Assembly: GCA_945890645.1 (NCBI GenBank)
Contig: CAMDCV010000003.1
Coordinates: forward strand, 106,822-170,821
Source: Akkermansia muciniphila
Lineage (GTDB): Bacteria; Verrucomicrobiota; Verrucomicrobiia; Verrucomicrobiales; Akkermansiaceae
Length of the DNA: 64,000 bases
Direction: 5' to 3'
Under the pieces are notes generated by a model. It saw only the letters and a program-made list of their open reading frames with translations, did no database searches and was not told where the DNA came from. This document shows positions 17,306 through 26,177 of this stretch, in pieces; within the stretch, counting starts at the first letter, position 1; each line of letters opens with the position of its first letter. Both the position numbers and the translations under genes were made by a program.

Positions 17306-17602
17306 ATTTCACAGCAGTCCCCAGAAAATGCCGGAAACGCCCACGCTCTCGTCGCGCCTTTTCCACGAGTCGACGTTCGATCAGCTTGACAAAAAATCCT
17401 GCGTCAAATCCTTCGCCTGCTCTGCGTCCACGCCTCTGGCCCGCACCAGCGCATAAATCGGAAACCAATAAATGCGACACAACTCCGTCAAAGCCAGCTG
17501 CCCCGCATCCGATTCCGCTCCAGCGCCCTGCACGATCGACCACCGCGTCGTAGAAAATATCCCGTCGCCACGACCATCGTTCTCCGAATTGTCATTCGAC
17601 AT
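17295..17602 (-). pseudogene. 5' remnant of a TTRWS-type RNA polymerase sigma factor, frameshifted and truncated
   Basis: From the ATG at 17602 the frame gives FSTTRWSIVQGAG, LTELCRIYWFPIYALVRARG and AEQAKDLTQDF, which is the start of the ECF-like sigma-factor family of Planctomycetes and Verrucomicrobia. It then stops early. In the next frame the family continues without loss: FFVKLIERRLVEKARRERG, RFRHFLGTAVKSFLT. The shift lies in a run of six T (plus-strand A at 17391-17396), where seven would restore DFFVKL. After AVKSFLT the similarity ends abruptly and the secreted-protein remnant begins. The gene is non-functional even if the T-run is a sequencing error, because region 4 is missing. 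Confidence 0.75.
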
Positions 17603-17683
17603 GCCACACTGCATACCAAATGGAATCATAGATGACAAGAATCCAAGTGTGTTAGATAAAACGGTGCCCTGCCGACAGGGCAG

Positions 17684-18259
17684 TCAAGATCGCAGAATCC
17701 GCTCTATTTGCCTGCGGTGAATCGCCATGTGGCCTGCTGATAATGCTAGCCAGCAATGCGCGTCCATGGGCCCGAACCAGGGGTGAGTGTAGCGGGCCTT
17801 GGTCTTAAAGTCACGAATGCCCGCCGCACAAGTGAGCAGCGCGTCACAGGATTCTTCATAGGTGGCGATAGCTCCGGAGCCGACATCGACACGAGGTTTG
17901 ACCGCGGCGGTGCTTGCCTCCCCTGATGGAATTTTTTCGCTGGCGAGAACCGTCAATATGCCGATAAAAGCATGGTGCACGATCCGCAAATGCTCGAGTG
18001 TCATCGCGACCGACCAATAACGGCTACTGTCCTCTAATCCAGGCAAGCGCGCGATTAAGACACGACGTGTGAGTCGCTCATCGCCACAATTTTCGATCAG
18101 AGCATGGATCCTTTGTCGCTCGCTTTCAAATTGCGCCATGAAGGTGGCAGGCGTTCCGAAACGGCTCTTCCAGCGTAACAAAATTCGCGCAATGCGATTC
18201 TCCAGCCATGGCAATCCCGCGCCGGGTGCCTGTAGTGTTGGTTCTTGATCGGTAGGCAT
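17684..18259 (-). CDS. DinB-like (DUF1569-type) four-helix protein
   Basis: 191 residues from the ATG at 18259. The helical pattern and spaced histidines fit the DinB/DUF1569 metal-binding fold: AMTLEHLRIVHHAF in the middle and HPWFGPMDAHCWLALSAGH followed by AIHRRQIERI at the C-terminus. His residues in these helices are the likely metal ligands. DinB-like proteins include thiol transferases, but most members have no assigned reaction. The gene is divergent from an HxlR regulator, with a double inverted repeat between them, so control by that regulator is likely (inference). Confidence 0.75.
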   Translation of the reverse strand: MPTDQEPTLQAPGAGLPWLENRIARILLRWKSRFGTPATFMAQFESERQRIHALIENCGDERLTRRVLIARLPGLEDSSRYWSVAMTLEHLRIVHHAFIGILTVLASEKIPSGEASTAAVKPRVDVGSGAIATYEESCDALLTCAAGIRDFKTKARYTHPWFGPMDAHCWLALSAGHMAIHRRQIERILRS

Positions 18260-18281
18260 TTGCAACTACCGTGCAACAATG

Positions 18282-18319
18282 CTTGCATTTTGCAAGTAAA
18301 AAACTTGTGGAATGCAAGT
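18282..18319. promoter_or_regulatory. double inverted repeat, candidate HxlR operator
   Basis: Two related inverted repeats stand in the 81-bp divergent intergenic region: CTTGCA-TTT-TGCAAG at 18282-18296 and ACTTG-N7-CAAGT at 18303-18319. Their centres are 22 bp apart, two helical turns, so two regulator dimers could bind the same DNA face. The sites lie 22 bases before the HxlR start and 23 bases before the DinB-like start. Binding is inferred. Confidence 0.55.
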
Positions 18320-18340
18320 ATTTTTCCGTTATGATGATTC

Positions 18341-18730
18341 ATGCCGAAAAAACGTGCCGCCAAACTCAAGAACCAAGCGGGTGATCTGTTGCGCTCCCCT
18401 TGTCCGTTGGCTTGTGCGCTGGATCTGATGGGCGATCGTTGGACGCTGCTGATCATTCGAGATATGATGTTTGGACGCTCACGCTTCAAAGATTTCAGTG
18501 CCTCCCCCGAGGGCGTACCGACGAATATCTTAAGCGAGCGCTTGAGCCGCTTGCAACGTCACGGTCTCGCCGAGCAAGTGCCAGCAGCGGACGGTAGTCA
18601 GCGCATGGGCTACCGTCTCACAGAAAAAGGCTGCGCCCTTCGTCCCGTGCTAGAGGCTCTCCGCGACTGGGGCTTGCGCTGGGAACCAAGCACGGAAGCC
18701 ATGCTGGAACAATCATCTGGAAAAACATAA
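18341..18730 (+). CDS. HxlR family transcriptional regulator
   Basis: 129 residues. Hallmarks are CPLACALDLMGDRWTLLIIR (Cys-Pro near the N-terminus, then the GDRWTLLI helix), RFKDFSASPEGVPTNILSER (recognition helix) and the wing MGYRLTEKG. HxlR proteins are small MarR-like dimers that answer to electrophiles, oxidants or aromatic compounds, often through the N-terminal Cys; this one has that Cys in SPCPLAC. No Shine-Dalgarno is visible before the ATG. The divergent DinB-like gene is the obvious target, together with autoregulation. Confidence 0.92.
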   Translation: MPKKRAAKLKNQAGDLLRSPCPLACALDLMGDRWTLLIIRDMMFGRSRFKDFSASPEGVPTNILSERLSRLQRHGLAEQVPAADGSQRMGYRLTEKGCALRPVLEALRDWGLRWEPSTEAMLEQSSGKT

Positions 18731-18810
18731 TGCGGTCAAGCCCGTCACTTTCGTCTCGATGTTCCTCCTTGCGCGGTGGGCGATAGTGCGTATGGTGACG
18801 CCTGCATCCT

Positions 18811-20208
18811 ATGGAAACTCTGAAGACGATTTTGCTCATTCTCGCTGTGGTATTCAGCTTTAACGTGATGATTTTCATCCACGAACTGGGCCACTTTCTT
18901 GCTGCGCGCTGGCGGGGATTGAAGATCGACAAATTCCAAGTTTGGTTCGGTAAGCCGATATGGTCGAAAACGATTAACGGTGTGCAATACGGCCTCGGGT
19001 GGATTCCGGCAGGTGGTTTTGTGGCGCTGCCACAGCTCGCACCGATGGAAACGATCGAAGGCAAAAGCGAAAGCGAGGAAGCGTTGCCACCGATTTCTCC
19101 TCTGGATAAAATTATCGTCGCACTTGCGGGTCCGATTTTTTCTCTCGGCCTAGCACTTGCCATAGGCCTTGCCGTATGGGGCTTGGGCAAACCATTAGAT
19201 CTCGTCCACTCGACTCAAATTGGCTACATTCAGAAAAATAGCCCCGCGCAAGCTGCTGGCTTCCAACTGGGTGATACCATCCTTGCCGTCAATGGCAATC
19301 CGGTGATTGGGTTTCAGGGATCGCTCGACTGTGTCATGGAAAACATTATTCTCAGCCGGGGATCGGACATTTATTTTACAGTGAAGCGTGAAGGTCTCGT
19401 AGAACCGATTACCATCAAGTCGTCCTTCGAGACGGAGAAGACAGCGTGGTATAAACGTCGCGCGATGCGGCAAGTGGGGATTATGGAATCAAATCCAGCG
19501 ATCGTACAGGCATTACTGCCGCACAGTCCCGGAGTAAAAGCGGGCTTGCAGGTTGGGGACCGCGTGATTGCCGTAGATGGCATCAAAATTTGGAGCACAC
19601 CACACGTATCTCAAATCATTGAGGCAAAAAATTTCCAAGCCGTGTCCGCTAGCATTCAGCGGGGCGAATCTACGCTTGAGATTACCTTGCAACCGACCAA
19701 GCCTCTCACTCCCGCAGACGAGAGACCGATGATCGGTATCGCTTGGCAAAACAATAGACTGGATAGGCACATCGTCTATCCGAATCCCATTAAGCAATGC
19801 AAAGACAGCGTGCGCATGATGGCGGCAACGATCATTGCCTTGACTGCGCCTGACTCCAGTATTGGCCCCGACCAACTCAGTGGACCGATCAGCATCGGCA
19901 AAGCGAAGTTTGATTTACTCAACACCGATGCCGACGGATGGCGGCGTTTGTTAGCATTCCTTGTCTTGATCAATGTAAATCTCGCGATTTTTAACATGCT
20001 GCCATTTCCCGTGCTCGATGGTGGTCACACCACTCTCGCCATCATGGAATGGGTCGCGAAACGCCCGGTGAAAGCGAGGATTTTAGAGTACATTCAATCC
20101 GCCTGCGCACTCCTTCTGATCAGTTTCTTTCTCTATATTACATCGAAAGACATCGGTGATTTAGTTGGGCCGAGAGAGAAATACGAAGAAACCACATTTG
20201 CACCATAA
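18811..20208 (+). CDS. rseP: RseP-like site-2 zinc metalloprotease (M50)
   Basis: 465 residues. The zinc motif HELGH is at 24-28 in the first membrane helix, and the third ligand motif NMLPFPVLDGG starts near residue 395. Two PDZ domains lie between them (about 140-205 with SPAQAAGFQLGDTILAVNGN, and 225-290 with SPGVKAGLQVGDRVIAVDG). This order is that of RseP/EcfE, the inner-membrane protease that cuts anti-sigma factors or signal-peptide remnants inside the membrane. No anti-sigma gene is adjacent. The PhoD-like gene starts four bases after the stop, so the two are probably co-transcribed. Confidence 0.93.
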   Translation: METLKTILLILAVVFSFNVMIFIHELGHFLAARWRGLKIDKFQVWFGKPIWSKTINGVQYGLGWIPAGGFVALPQLAPMETIEGKSESEEALPPISPLDKIIVALAGPIFSLGLALAIGLAVWGLGKPLDLVHSTQIGYIQKNSPAQAAGFQLGDTILAVNGNPVIGFQGSLDCVMENIILSRGSDIYFTVKREGLVEPITIKSSFETEKTAWYKRRAMRQVGIMESNPAIVQALLPHSPGVKAGLQVGDRVIAVDGIKIWSTPHVSQIIEAKNFQAVSASIQRGESTLEITLQPTKPLTPADERPMIGIAWQNNRLDRHIVYPNPIKQCKDSVRMMAATIIALTAPDSSIGPDQLSGPISIGKAKFDLLNTDADGWRRLLAFLVLINVNLAIFNMLPFPVLDGGHTTLAIMEWVAKRPVKARILEYIQSACALLLISFFLYITSKDIGDLVGPREKYEETTFAP

Positions 20209-20212
20209 TCAC

Positions 20213-21211
20213 ATGAAACGCATTTTTCTGTTAAGTTTTGCGCTGTTATCACAATCGCATTCGTTGGATGCGCAAACTGTCGCGCCACCGATGACGCGCA
20301 TCGCCTTCGGTTCGTGCTGTCACGAGGCGAAACCTGCGCCGATCTTTGCCTCGATCCTAACCTACAAGCCGCAATTATTTGTGTGGATGGGCGATAACAT
20401 TTATGGCGACTCACCCGATGCCGCGGTGCTGCGCAACAAGTATCAACTGCAACAATTTCGTCCGTCGTACCGTGAACTCTGCGATCTCTGCCCGGTCCTA
20501 GGTGTCTGGGACGATCACGATTACGGTGAAAACGATGCAGGAAAAAATTACGTGAATCGCGTGGAATCCCAGAAGGCGCTGCTTGATTTCTTACAAGAGC
20601 CCGCAAACTCAAAACGCCGTGAGCAAGAGGGCATCTACGCAACATACATCTATGGCCCCGTCGGTCAGCAGGTGCGGGTAATTTTGTTAGATACTCGTTA
20701 TTTCCGCGATGATATCGGCAGTGATGGCACCATCCTCGGTGATGCACAGTGGGCATGGTTTGAGCGGACTCTCAAATCCAGCGGCGCTCAAATTAACATC
20801 GTGGTCTCCAGCTATCAGTTGATCGCGGAAGAGCATCGTTTTGAAAAATGGGCAAACTTCCCAACCGAGCGCAAACGCATGCTGGACCTGCTCGCGCGGC
20901 CCGAAATCCCACCCGTGATTTTCCTCAGCGGCGATCGCCATCTCGCGGAAATCTCTCAACTTCCTGCTGATATCACAGGATATCCGCTCACTGATATCAC
21001 TTCCAGTGCGTTGACACAATCCGGCGGCGGTAGCTCGAAGGAAATCAACAAGCATCGCATCGGCGAAAATTACACGATCAATAATTTCGGCACCTTGAGC
21101 ATCGACTGGACCCGCACGCCAGCGCTGATCACGGCTTCCATTCACAATCTTGAGGGCGCACCTGTCCGCGCCCTGACTTTCCCCGCACCGACGCGTGCTC
21201 CACAGCCCTAA
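20213..21211 (+). CDS. secreted PhoD-like phosphatase
   Basis: 332 residues from the ATG at 20213, which gives a signal peptide (RIFLLSFALLSQ) and leaves a four-base gap after the protease gene; an upstream start would overlap that gene. Metallophosphatase motifs of the PhoD family are present: RIAFGSCC, FVWMGDNIYGD, GVWDDHDYGEND and FLSGDRHLAEI. PhoD enzymes are calcium/iron-dependent phosphodiesterases and monoesterases acting outside the cytoplasm, often in phosphate scavenging. The protein is shorter than Bacillus PhoD and lacks its N-terminal domain, so the substrate may differ. Confidence 0.9.
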   Translation: MKRIFLLSFALLSQSHSLDAQTVAPPMTRIAFGSCCHEAKPAPIFASILTYKPQLFVWMGDNIYGDSPDAAVLRNKYQLQQFRPSYRELCDLCPVLGVWDDHDYGENDAGKNYVNRVESQKALLDFLQEPANSKRREQEGIYATYIYGPVGQQVRVILLDTRYFRDDIGSDGTILGDAQWAWFERTLKSSGAQINIVVSSYQLIAEEHRFEKWANFPTERKRMLDLLARPEIPPVIFLSGDRHLAEISQLPADITGYPLTDITSSALTQSGGGSSKEINKHRIGENYTINNFGTLSIDWTRTPALITASIHNLEGAPVRALTFPAPTRAPQP

Positions 21212-21245
21212 CAAAAAACGGGGCGGATGATGCTCCTATCTCGTG

Positions 21246-21980
21246 ATGTCTCTCACGTTCTCTCTCCCCGCGGCACTTGGCGTTTGCTTGTTGCTCACCC
21301 AGTGCGCGCCGACAGGCCCCGCCACGGCACCGAATCCCAGTGCCCAAGCGGTAAATCAATTGGCCATTGCGGGCAATGCCTGCGGACCGGCCGCTGCTTT
21401 GAATGCCCTGCGTTTCGGCGCGCCTGCATATCAGACCGCCGCGAAAGCCATTCCCGGCGATGGTGATCGCAGCCAACTCCGCCACATCATCCTCAAACAC
21501 GGTGGCACATGGTCGCGTCATGTGCCACAACGCTACCGTTGGTCACGACGCGGCATTAACGCTGCCGACCTCGCCGATCTTACTAACGAATTAATCCGCA
21601 CTGCGAAAGCCCCCGCCGTAACGTTATCCATTCCTAACGGGACCAACGCCTTCGAGCATTCCTATAATCAGCTCGCACGATCTCTCCGACGTGGCTTTCC
21701 GCCCATCGTGGGACTGCGTCGTTACGATGGCATCAACGCCATCGACTCGCACTTCATCACCATCCTGCAAGTTCCCGATCAGTTAGAAAAAAATGCAGAG
21801 GCCTACGCGATTCGTTACATCGATCCCATGGGCGGGCGAACCTACGACGGGACGATCCGCGTGAAGAGGGGGAATTCACACGCACAACTCATCGCCGATA
21901 CTCCACGAACATCGGTCGGACTCAGCAAAGCCAAGAGTCCATCGGTGTTGTTGATGGACGCGCTCATTGTGGCACCGTGA
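21246..21980 (+). CDS. putative lipoprotein with C39-like cysteine peptidase fold
   Basis: 244 residues from the ATG at 21246; a GTG three bases earlier is an alternative. The leader ends in LLLTQC, a probable lipobox with lipidated Cys20, though Gln at -1 is unusual. Papain-like landmarks are Cys46 in NACGPAAALNAL, His169 in DSHFITIL and Asp193 in YIDPMGG, the order expected for C39-like peptidases. With these three residues intact the protein may cleave or bind peptides in the periplasm. It follows the PhoD-like gene by 34 bases on the same strand. Substrate unknown. Confidence 0.7.
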   Translation: MSLTFSLPAALGVCLLLTQCAPTGPATAPNPSAQAVNQLAIAGNACGPAAALNALRFGAPAYQTAAKAIPGDGDRSQLRHIILKHGGTWSRHVPQRYRWSRRGINAADLADLTNELIRTAKAPAVTLSIPNGTNAFEHSYNQLARSLRRGFPPIVGLRRYDGINAIDSHFITILQVPDQLEKNAEAYAIRYIDPMGGRTYDGTIRVKRGNSHAQLIADTPRTSVGLSKAKSPSVLLMDALIVAP

Positions 21981-21986
21981 AGAGCA

Positions 21987-22580
21987 TCAGCCGCGACTTT
22001 TCTCAAGCAGAATGAGCATGAGAAGCGACAAGGTAAGAGCAGTTTCTTCTTGTTCGTTGGCGTCGCCAAATTTTTCGATGAGGAATTTTCCTTCCCAGAA
22101 AGCACTTTGTTTCGTGAGGCGGAAGACTGGTTGGCCCGTGGCTTTGCGGGTGATGAGGTAGCGCGGGTGGAAGAGGAACCCGGCGAACATGCCCGCAATC
22201 GGAATCGAACTGAAAAAGCTATCGCCGACCTTGGCCCAGGGATTTTCCTCGCGGATTTCGAAGTCAGGGGTGTCATCGCCAGGGGCGAAGATTTCATAAT
22301 GCGCGCGCCAGATCGAGCGCATGCCTTTGCGACCTACCGAGCCGAGGTTGCTGCCATCGGCGGCCGTGAAGAAGTAACGAGCCGACCAATCGAGAATTTT
22401 GTTGGCTTGGATCGTGCAGAATAGTCGCGCGCGTGAGGCATCGTGATAGACTTCGATTTTTTCGCGGAGTTTGAAAAGCTTCTGTTTGACGTAGAGAATC
22501 GGTTGATCGGCGGCATCGTTGACGTAAATTTGCGGTGCGAAGGCGATCAGTTTAAAGCGCAGTGATAGAGGGAAATTCAT
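21987..22580 (-). CDS. LURP-one-related / scramblase-like family protein
   Basis: 197 residues from the ATG at 22580; the longer frame upstream lacks similarity and overlaps the hisF promoter region. The sequence follows the LURP-one (tubby-like) pattern of short beta strands: LYVKQKLFKLREKIEVYHD, LFCTIQANKILDWSARYFF, GSVGRKGMRSIWRAHYEI and HPRYLITRKATGQPVFRL. There is a hydrophobic stretch SIPIAGMFAGFLF. Bacterial members are cytosolic or membrane-attached proteins of unknown function. Convergent with the C39-like gene (six-base gap) and divergent from hisF. Confidence 0.7.
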   Translation of the reverse strand: MNFPLSLRFKLIAFAPQIYVNDAADQPILYVKQKLFKLREKIEVYHDASRARLFCTIQANKILDWSARYFFTAADGSNLGSVGRKGMRSIWRAHYEIFAPGDDTPDFEIREENPWAKVGDSFFSSIPIAGMFAGFLFHPRYLITRKATGQPVFRLTKQSAFWEGKFLIEKFGDANEQEETALTLSLLMLILLEKSRG

Positions 22581-22677
22581 GGTGGGAGAAGTGTTAGGTG
22601 ATTTGGCGATCAGCGGAAAGAATAAAATGATGCATTGATGTCTTGCCAGAGTCGAGCGGATGCGTTGCAGTGCGGGC

Positions 22678-23436
22678 GTGCTGGCGAAACGAATTATCCC
22701 GTGTCTGGATGTCACCGGTGGCCGTGTGGTCAAGGGCGTGAATTTTGTCGATTTGATCGATGCCGGAGATCCCGTGGAGTGTGCGATGGCTTACAACGCC
22801 CAGAAGGCAGACGAATTGGTGTTTCTCGACATCACGGCATCGTCTGACAATCGCGCGACGATGGCTGATGTGGTGCGACGCACGGCGGAGCATTGTTTCA
22901 TCCCGCTGACAGTGGGCGGTGGCATCCGCACGGTGGAAGACATGCGTTTGATGCTCTTAGCAGGTGCTGATAAAGTTGGCATCAATACCGCAGCCGTGAA
23001 AGAGCCCTCACTCGTAGATGCGGGGGCGAAGGCCTTTGGGAGTCAGTGCATTGTGGTAGCGATCGATGCAAAGCGTGAAGGTCCCGGGAAATGGGGCGTC
23101 TATACCCATGGTGGTCGCACCCCTGTGGGCTTAGATGCTGTGGCATGGGCGAAGGAAATTTACGAACGCGGGGCAGGAGAAATTCTTCTTACCAGCATGG
23201 ATGCGGATGGCACGCAGAATGGCTACGATATTGAGCTTACAGCTGCCATATCTCAGGCCGTGGGCATTCCTGTGATCGCGAGTGGCGGTGCGGGGAATTT
23301 GCAGCACATGGTGGAAGTGTTAGAGCAAGGTCACGCGGATGCGGTTCTGGCGGCATCGATCTTCCACTTCGGCATGCATACGGTGGGCGAAGCGAAACGC
23401 TATTTCGCCGAGCGCGGGATTCCCGTGCGGCCGTAG
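22678..23436 (+). CDS. hisF: imidazole glycerol phosphate synthase, cyclase subunit
   Basis: 252 residues from the GTG at 22678, which gives the family's usual opening ([12 protein letters not shown]); an in-frame ATG at 22660 would add six residues. A full-length TIM barrel with catalytic Asp11 (PCLDV) and Asp130 (VVAIDAK), the phosphate-binding VGGGIR loop and ASGGAGN. HisF uses ammonia from HisH to make imidazole glycerol phosphate and AICAR in histidine synthesis. No other his gene is in the window, so the pathway genes are scattered in this genome. No Shine-Dalgarno is visible. Confidence 0.97.
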   Translation: MLAKRIIPCLDVTGGRVVKGVNFVDLIDAGDPVECAMAYNAQKADELVFLDITASSDNRATMADVVRRTAEHCFIPLTVGGGIRTVEDMRLMLLAGADKVGINTAAVKEPSLVDAGAKAFGSQCIVVAIDAKREGPGKWGVYTHGGRTPVGLDAVAWAKEIYERGAGEILLTSMDADGTQNGYDIELTAAISQAVGIPVIASGGAGNLQHMVEVLEQGHADAVLAASIFHFGMHTVGEAKRYFAERGIPVRP

Positions 23437-23452
23437 TGTTGGGCTCGATCAA

Positions 23453-24532
23453 TTACTCCAGCAGGTTTTGAAACATCGGCAGGATTTTGAGGAAGAGCGA
23501 ATTTTTTCCACCGCGTGCGAGTTGCTCGCCGATCAATGTGCCGCAGTCGTCGCAACCAGCCGGTGCCAGAGATTCGGTGACATGATCGACCACGCTCAGG
23601 CGCATGTGGATGTGAGTGGATTGGGGAACGCGATCGACAATCATTTCCATGCCGCCGCCGCAGATGCGCAAACGACCGAGTGGTGCGGATGTCTCGTTGG
23701 CAACCAATGTTGATGCCACCGTTTCGCCGGTTTTTCTTTCGAAGGAAAACCCTTCTTTGTTGCCGTGCTTTTTGGCGACTGCGAGGTGAAGCTCCAGCCC
23801 CGTCCGCCAACCGGCCTGCACGGCGAGCCAGGCTAACAGTTGCAAGGCCGAATTGCGATGCTTGGGATGATGTTCGATCTCGACTGAGTCGATGTGCGGC
23901 AATGCGAGCAGCGCAAGCGGATCATCGAACAACGATGCTACGGCGAGACGGTAGTGATATGTCCTCGTCCATGCGAGGTCCTGCACCACGAGCATACGAC
24001 CCGATGACAATGCTTGTCCGATGATGTCAAAGGACTTAGCTGGCGATTTCCAATCACTGCTATCGAAGACAAATCGATCAATCACCGAATAAAGGCGCTC
24101 TTCAAAAATCGGTGAAAGTTCACCCTGCCACCACAATACCAAAGGCAGGTCGCTGGTGAGGTGGGCGAATACTGTATTGCGCAGTCGACCACGCGATACG
24201 CCCGTGAGTGCGAACGAAATTTGCTCGCAGCACACGGATTTTTTCCCACCACTGAGATGGCAATGCGCGGTGATCCACGCGCGGATGGAGGCATCCGTGG
24301 CGGTACGATCCATCTCCACTAGAAGTGCACGGCAAGCATGCTCTCGTGTGAGTTCGCTCACAATGGCGGAATTTTTCTGTAGGGAACCTTTTTCTTCGGA
24401 ATACACAGCGAGGTTGATCAAGCAGGCATTCGTGCGCGCGTCGTCCTGCGCCCACAACAGACGCAACGCTTTGTGAATGTCCTCAACCGGAACTTCTTGG
24501 CCTAATTCCGGATCCATCGTTAAAGTATCCAT
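23453..24532 (-). CDS. opcA: OpcA, glucose-6-phosphate dehydrogenase assembly protein
   Basis: 359 residues. Recognised from the OpcA pattern: NLAVYSEE and LVEMDR near the N-terminus, then CCEQISFALTG, LTSDLPLVLWWQGE and DRFVFDSSDW in the middle, with a second domain after about residue 200. In cyanobacteria OpcA activates or helps assemble glucose-6-phosphate dehydrogenase. That fits its position nine bases downstream of zwf, in one transcription unit. The C-terminus has a Cys pair (GCDDCG) that could be redox-active or metal-binding (speculative). Confidence 0.9.
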   Translation of the reverse strand: MDTLTMDPELGQEVPVEDIHKALRLLWAQDDARTNACLINLAVYSEEKGSLQKNSAIVSELTREHACRALLVEMDRTATDASIRAWITAHCHLSGGKKSVCCEQISFALTGVSRGRLRNTVFAHLTSDLPLVLWWQGELSPIFEERLYSVIDRFVFDSSDWKSPAKSFDIIGQALSSGRMLVVQDLAWTRTYHYRLAVASLFDDPLALLALPHIDSVEIEHHPKHRNSALQLLAWLAVQAGWRTGLELHLAVAKKHGNKEGFSFERKTGETVASTLVANETSAPLGRLRICGGGMEMIVDRVPQSTHIHMRLSVVDHVTESLAPAGCDDCGTLIGEQLARGGKNSLFLKILPMFQNLLE

Positions 24533-24541
24533 ATAATTAAA

Positions 24542-26074
24542 CTACAGTCTACGCCATGAATTACCGTCGTCGTGCAATAAGTCGTCTGCCTCTTTCGGTC
24601 CCCAAGTTCCGGCGACATATTCGGCCATCGGGACTGGCACTTCGCTCTGGTGCCAAGCTTGTTCGATGCAGTCGATGAATTTCCATGCCTCTTCCACTTC
24701 ATCGCGTCGTGCGAAAAGGGTGGCGTCACCCGCGATAGCATCGAGCAACAATCGTTCATACGCTTCCGGACTGGCCTTGCCGAAACTCGTGCTGTATTGG
24801 AAATCCATTTTCACGGGTTCCAAGCGCAGACTGGTGCCGGGGATTTTTGAAACCATGCGCAAGGAAATGCCTTCGTCGGGTTGAATGCGGATCGCTAACA
24901 CGTTGCCACCCGTGGCATTCATCGATGTGGTATTAAATAAGACCCCCGGTGGTGACTTGAAATGCACAGAAATTTCCGTCGCTTTTTTCGGCAGTTGTTT
25001 TCCCATGCGAATGTAGAAGGGCACGCCGCTCCAGCGCCAGGTATCAATCATCAAACGCAGGGCGACATATGATTCGGTCATCGATTCGGGATCGACACGG
25101 TCTTCTTCGCGGTAGCCCGGCACGACCTTGCCACTGACGCTGCCTTTGATGTATTGGGCACGCACGACGTTGGTCGCAACTTTTTCCGGAGTGTCCCACT
25201 TGCGCAGTGAACGGATCACTTTGACTTTTTCATCGCGCACTCCATCGGCACTGAGGTCGGTCGGTGGCTCCATGGCGACGAGGCTGAGCAGTTGTAGCAA
25301 ATGATTTTGCACCATGTCGCGCAACGCACCTGATTTGTCGTAGTAGCCACCGCGACCGCCTTCCATGCCGAGGTTTTCTGAACACGTAATTTGCACTTGC
25401 TCAATGTAGCGGCTATTCCAAAGCGGTTCAAAAATGGCATTTGCAAAACGCAGCACCATCAAGTTTTGCGCGGTCTCTTTGCCGAGGTAATGGTCGATGC
25501 GATAGGTGTCGCGCTCGTGGAATGTTTGGTTCACAACGCGATTGAGATGCTGCGCGGTTTTAAGATCGGTGCCGAAAGGTTTTTCGACGATCACGCGTGA
25601 CCAGCAACCGTCTTTCGCTTGATTGAGACCGGCTTTTTTCAGATGCGTGAGGATGTCGTCGAAAAATTCTGGCGCACTCGCGATGTAGAAAAGTCGATTG
25701 CCCTTGCCGCCGCGATTGCGGTCGATGGTATCGAGCGTTTCTGCAAGGCGGGTGTAGCCATCGTCATCGGTGAACTCGCTTTGATGGTAGTGAATGTTGG
25801 GCGCGAAGGTGGCCCACACGGCATCGTCGTGGCCATTGCGTGAGACCTTGCGGTTGAGTTCTTCTAGGCCTTGGCGAAAAACTTCATCGGATTTTTCGCG
25901 ACGGGCAAATCCGATGATTTTCACTCCGGGTGGTAGTTCGCCATCGAGTGCGAGGTTGTAGAGCGCGGGCACCAATTTGCGGTGAGTCAGGTCTCCGGTC
26001 GCTCCAAAAATCACCACCGTGCAGGCCTCGGGGCGGGTGCGTGATACCAAGTCTTCTCGAAACGGATTGCTCAT
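24542..26074 (-). CDS. zwf: glucose-6-phosphate 1-dehydrogenase
   Basis: 510 residues, the normal length. Nucleotide site FGATGDLTHRKL (23-34), EKPFG (164-168) and the substrate/catalytic motif RIDHYLGKE (192-200) are intact. It oxidises glucose 6-phosphate to 6-phosphogluconolactone with NADP+, the entry to the oxidative pentose phosphate pathway. The opcA gene follows after nine bases. No pgl or gnd gene is adjacent. The start gives the conserved N-terminus without extension; no Shine-Dalgarno is present. Confidence 0.97.
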   Translation of the reverse strand: MSNPFREDLVSRTRPEACTVVIFGATGDLTHRKLVPALYNLALDGELPPGVKIIGFARREKSDEVFRQGLEELNRKVSRNGHDDAVWATFAPNIHYHQSEFTDDDGYTRLAETLDTIDRNRGGKGNRLFYIASAPEFFDDILTHLKKAGLNQAKDGCWSRVIVEKPFGTDLKTAQHLNRVVNQTFHERDTYRIDHYLGKETAQNLMVLRFANAIFEPLWNSRYIEQVQITCSENLGMEGGRGGYYDKSGALRDMVQNHLLQLLSLVAMEPPTDLSADGVRDEKVKVIRSLRKWDTPEKVATNVVRAQYIKGSVSGKVVPGYREEDRVDPESMTESYVALRLMIDTWRWSGVPFYIRMGKQLPKKATEISVHFKSPPGVLFNTTSMNATGGNVLAIRIQPDEGISLRMVSKIPGTSLRLEPVKMDFQYSTSFGKASPEAYERLLLDAIAGDATLFARRDEVEEAWKFIDCIEQAWHQSEVPVPMAEYVAGTWGPKEADDLLHDDGNSWRRL

Positions 26075-26177
26075 GTGCGGGAGTTGATTTCACCGCAAAG
26101 TTGTCTGGCATGAAAGCAAAAATTGCAGGTGTCACAGGAAAGTTGATCTCGCCACTCATGAGGCGGATCAATGGTCA

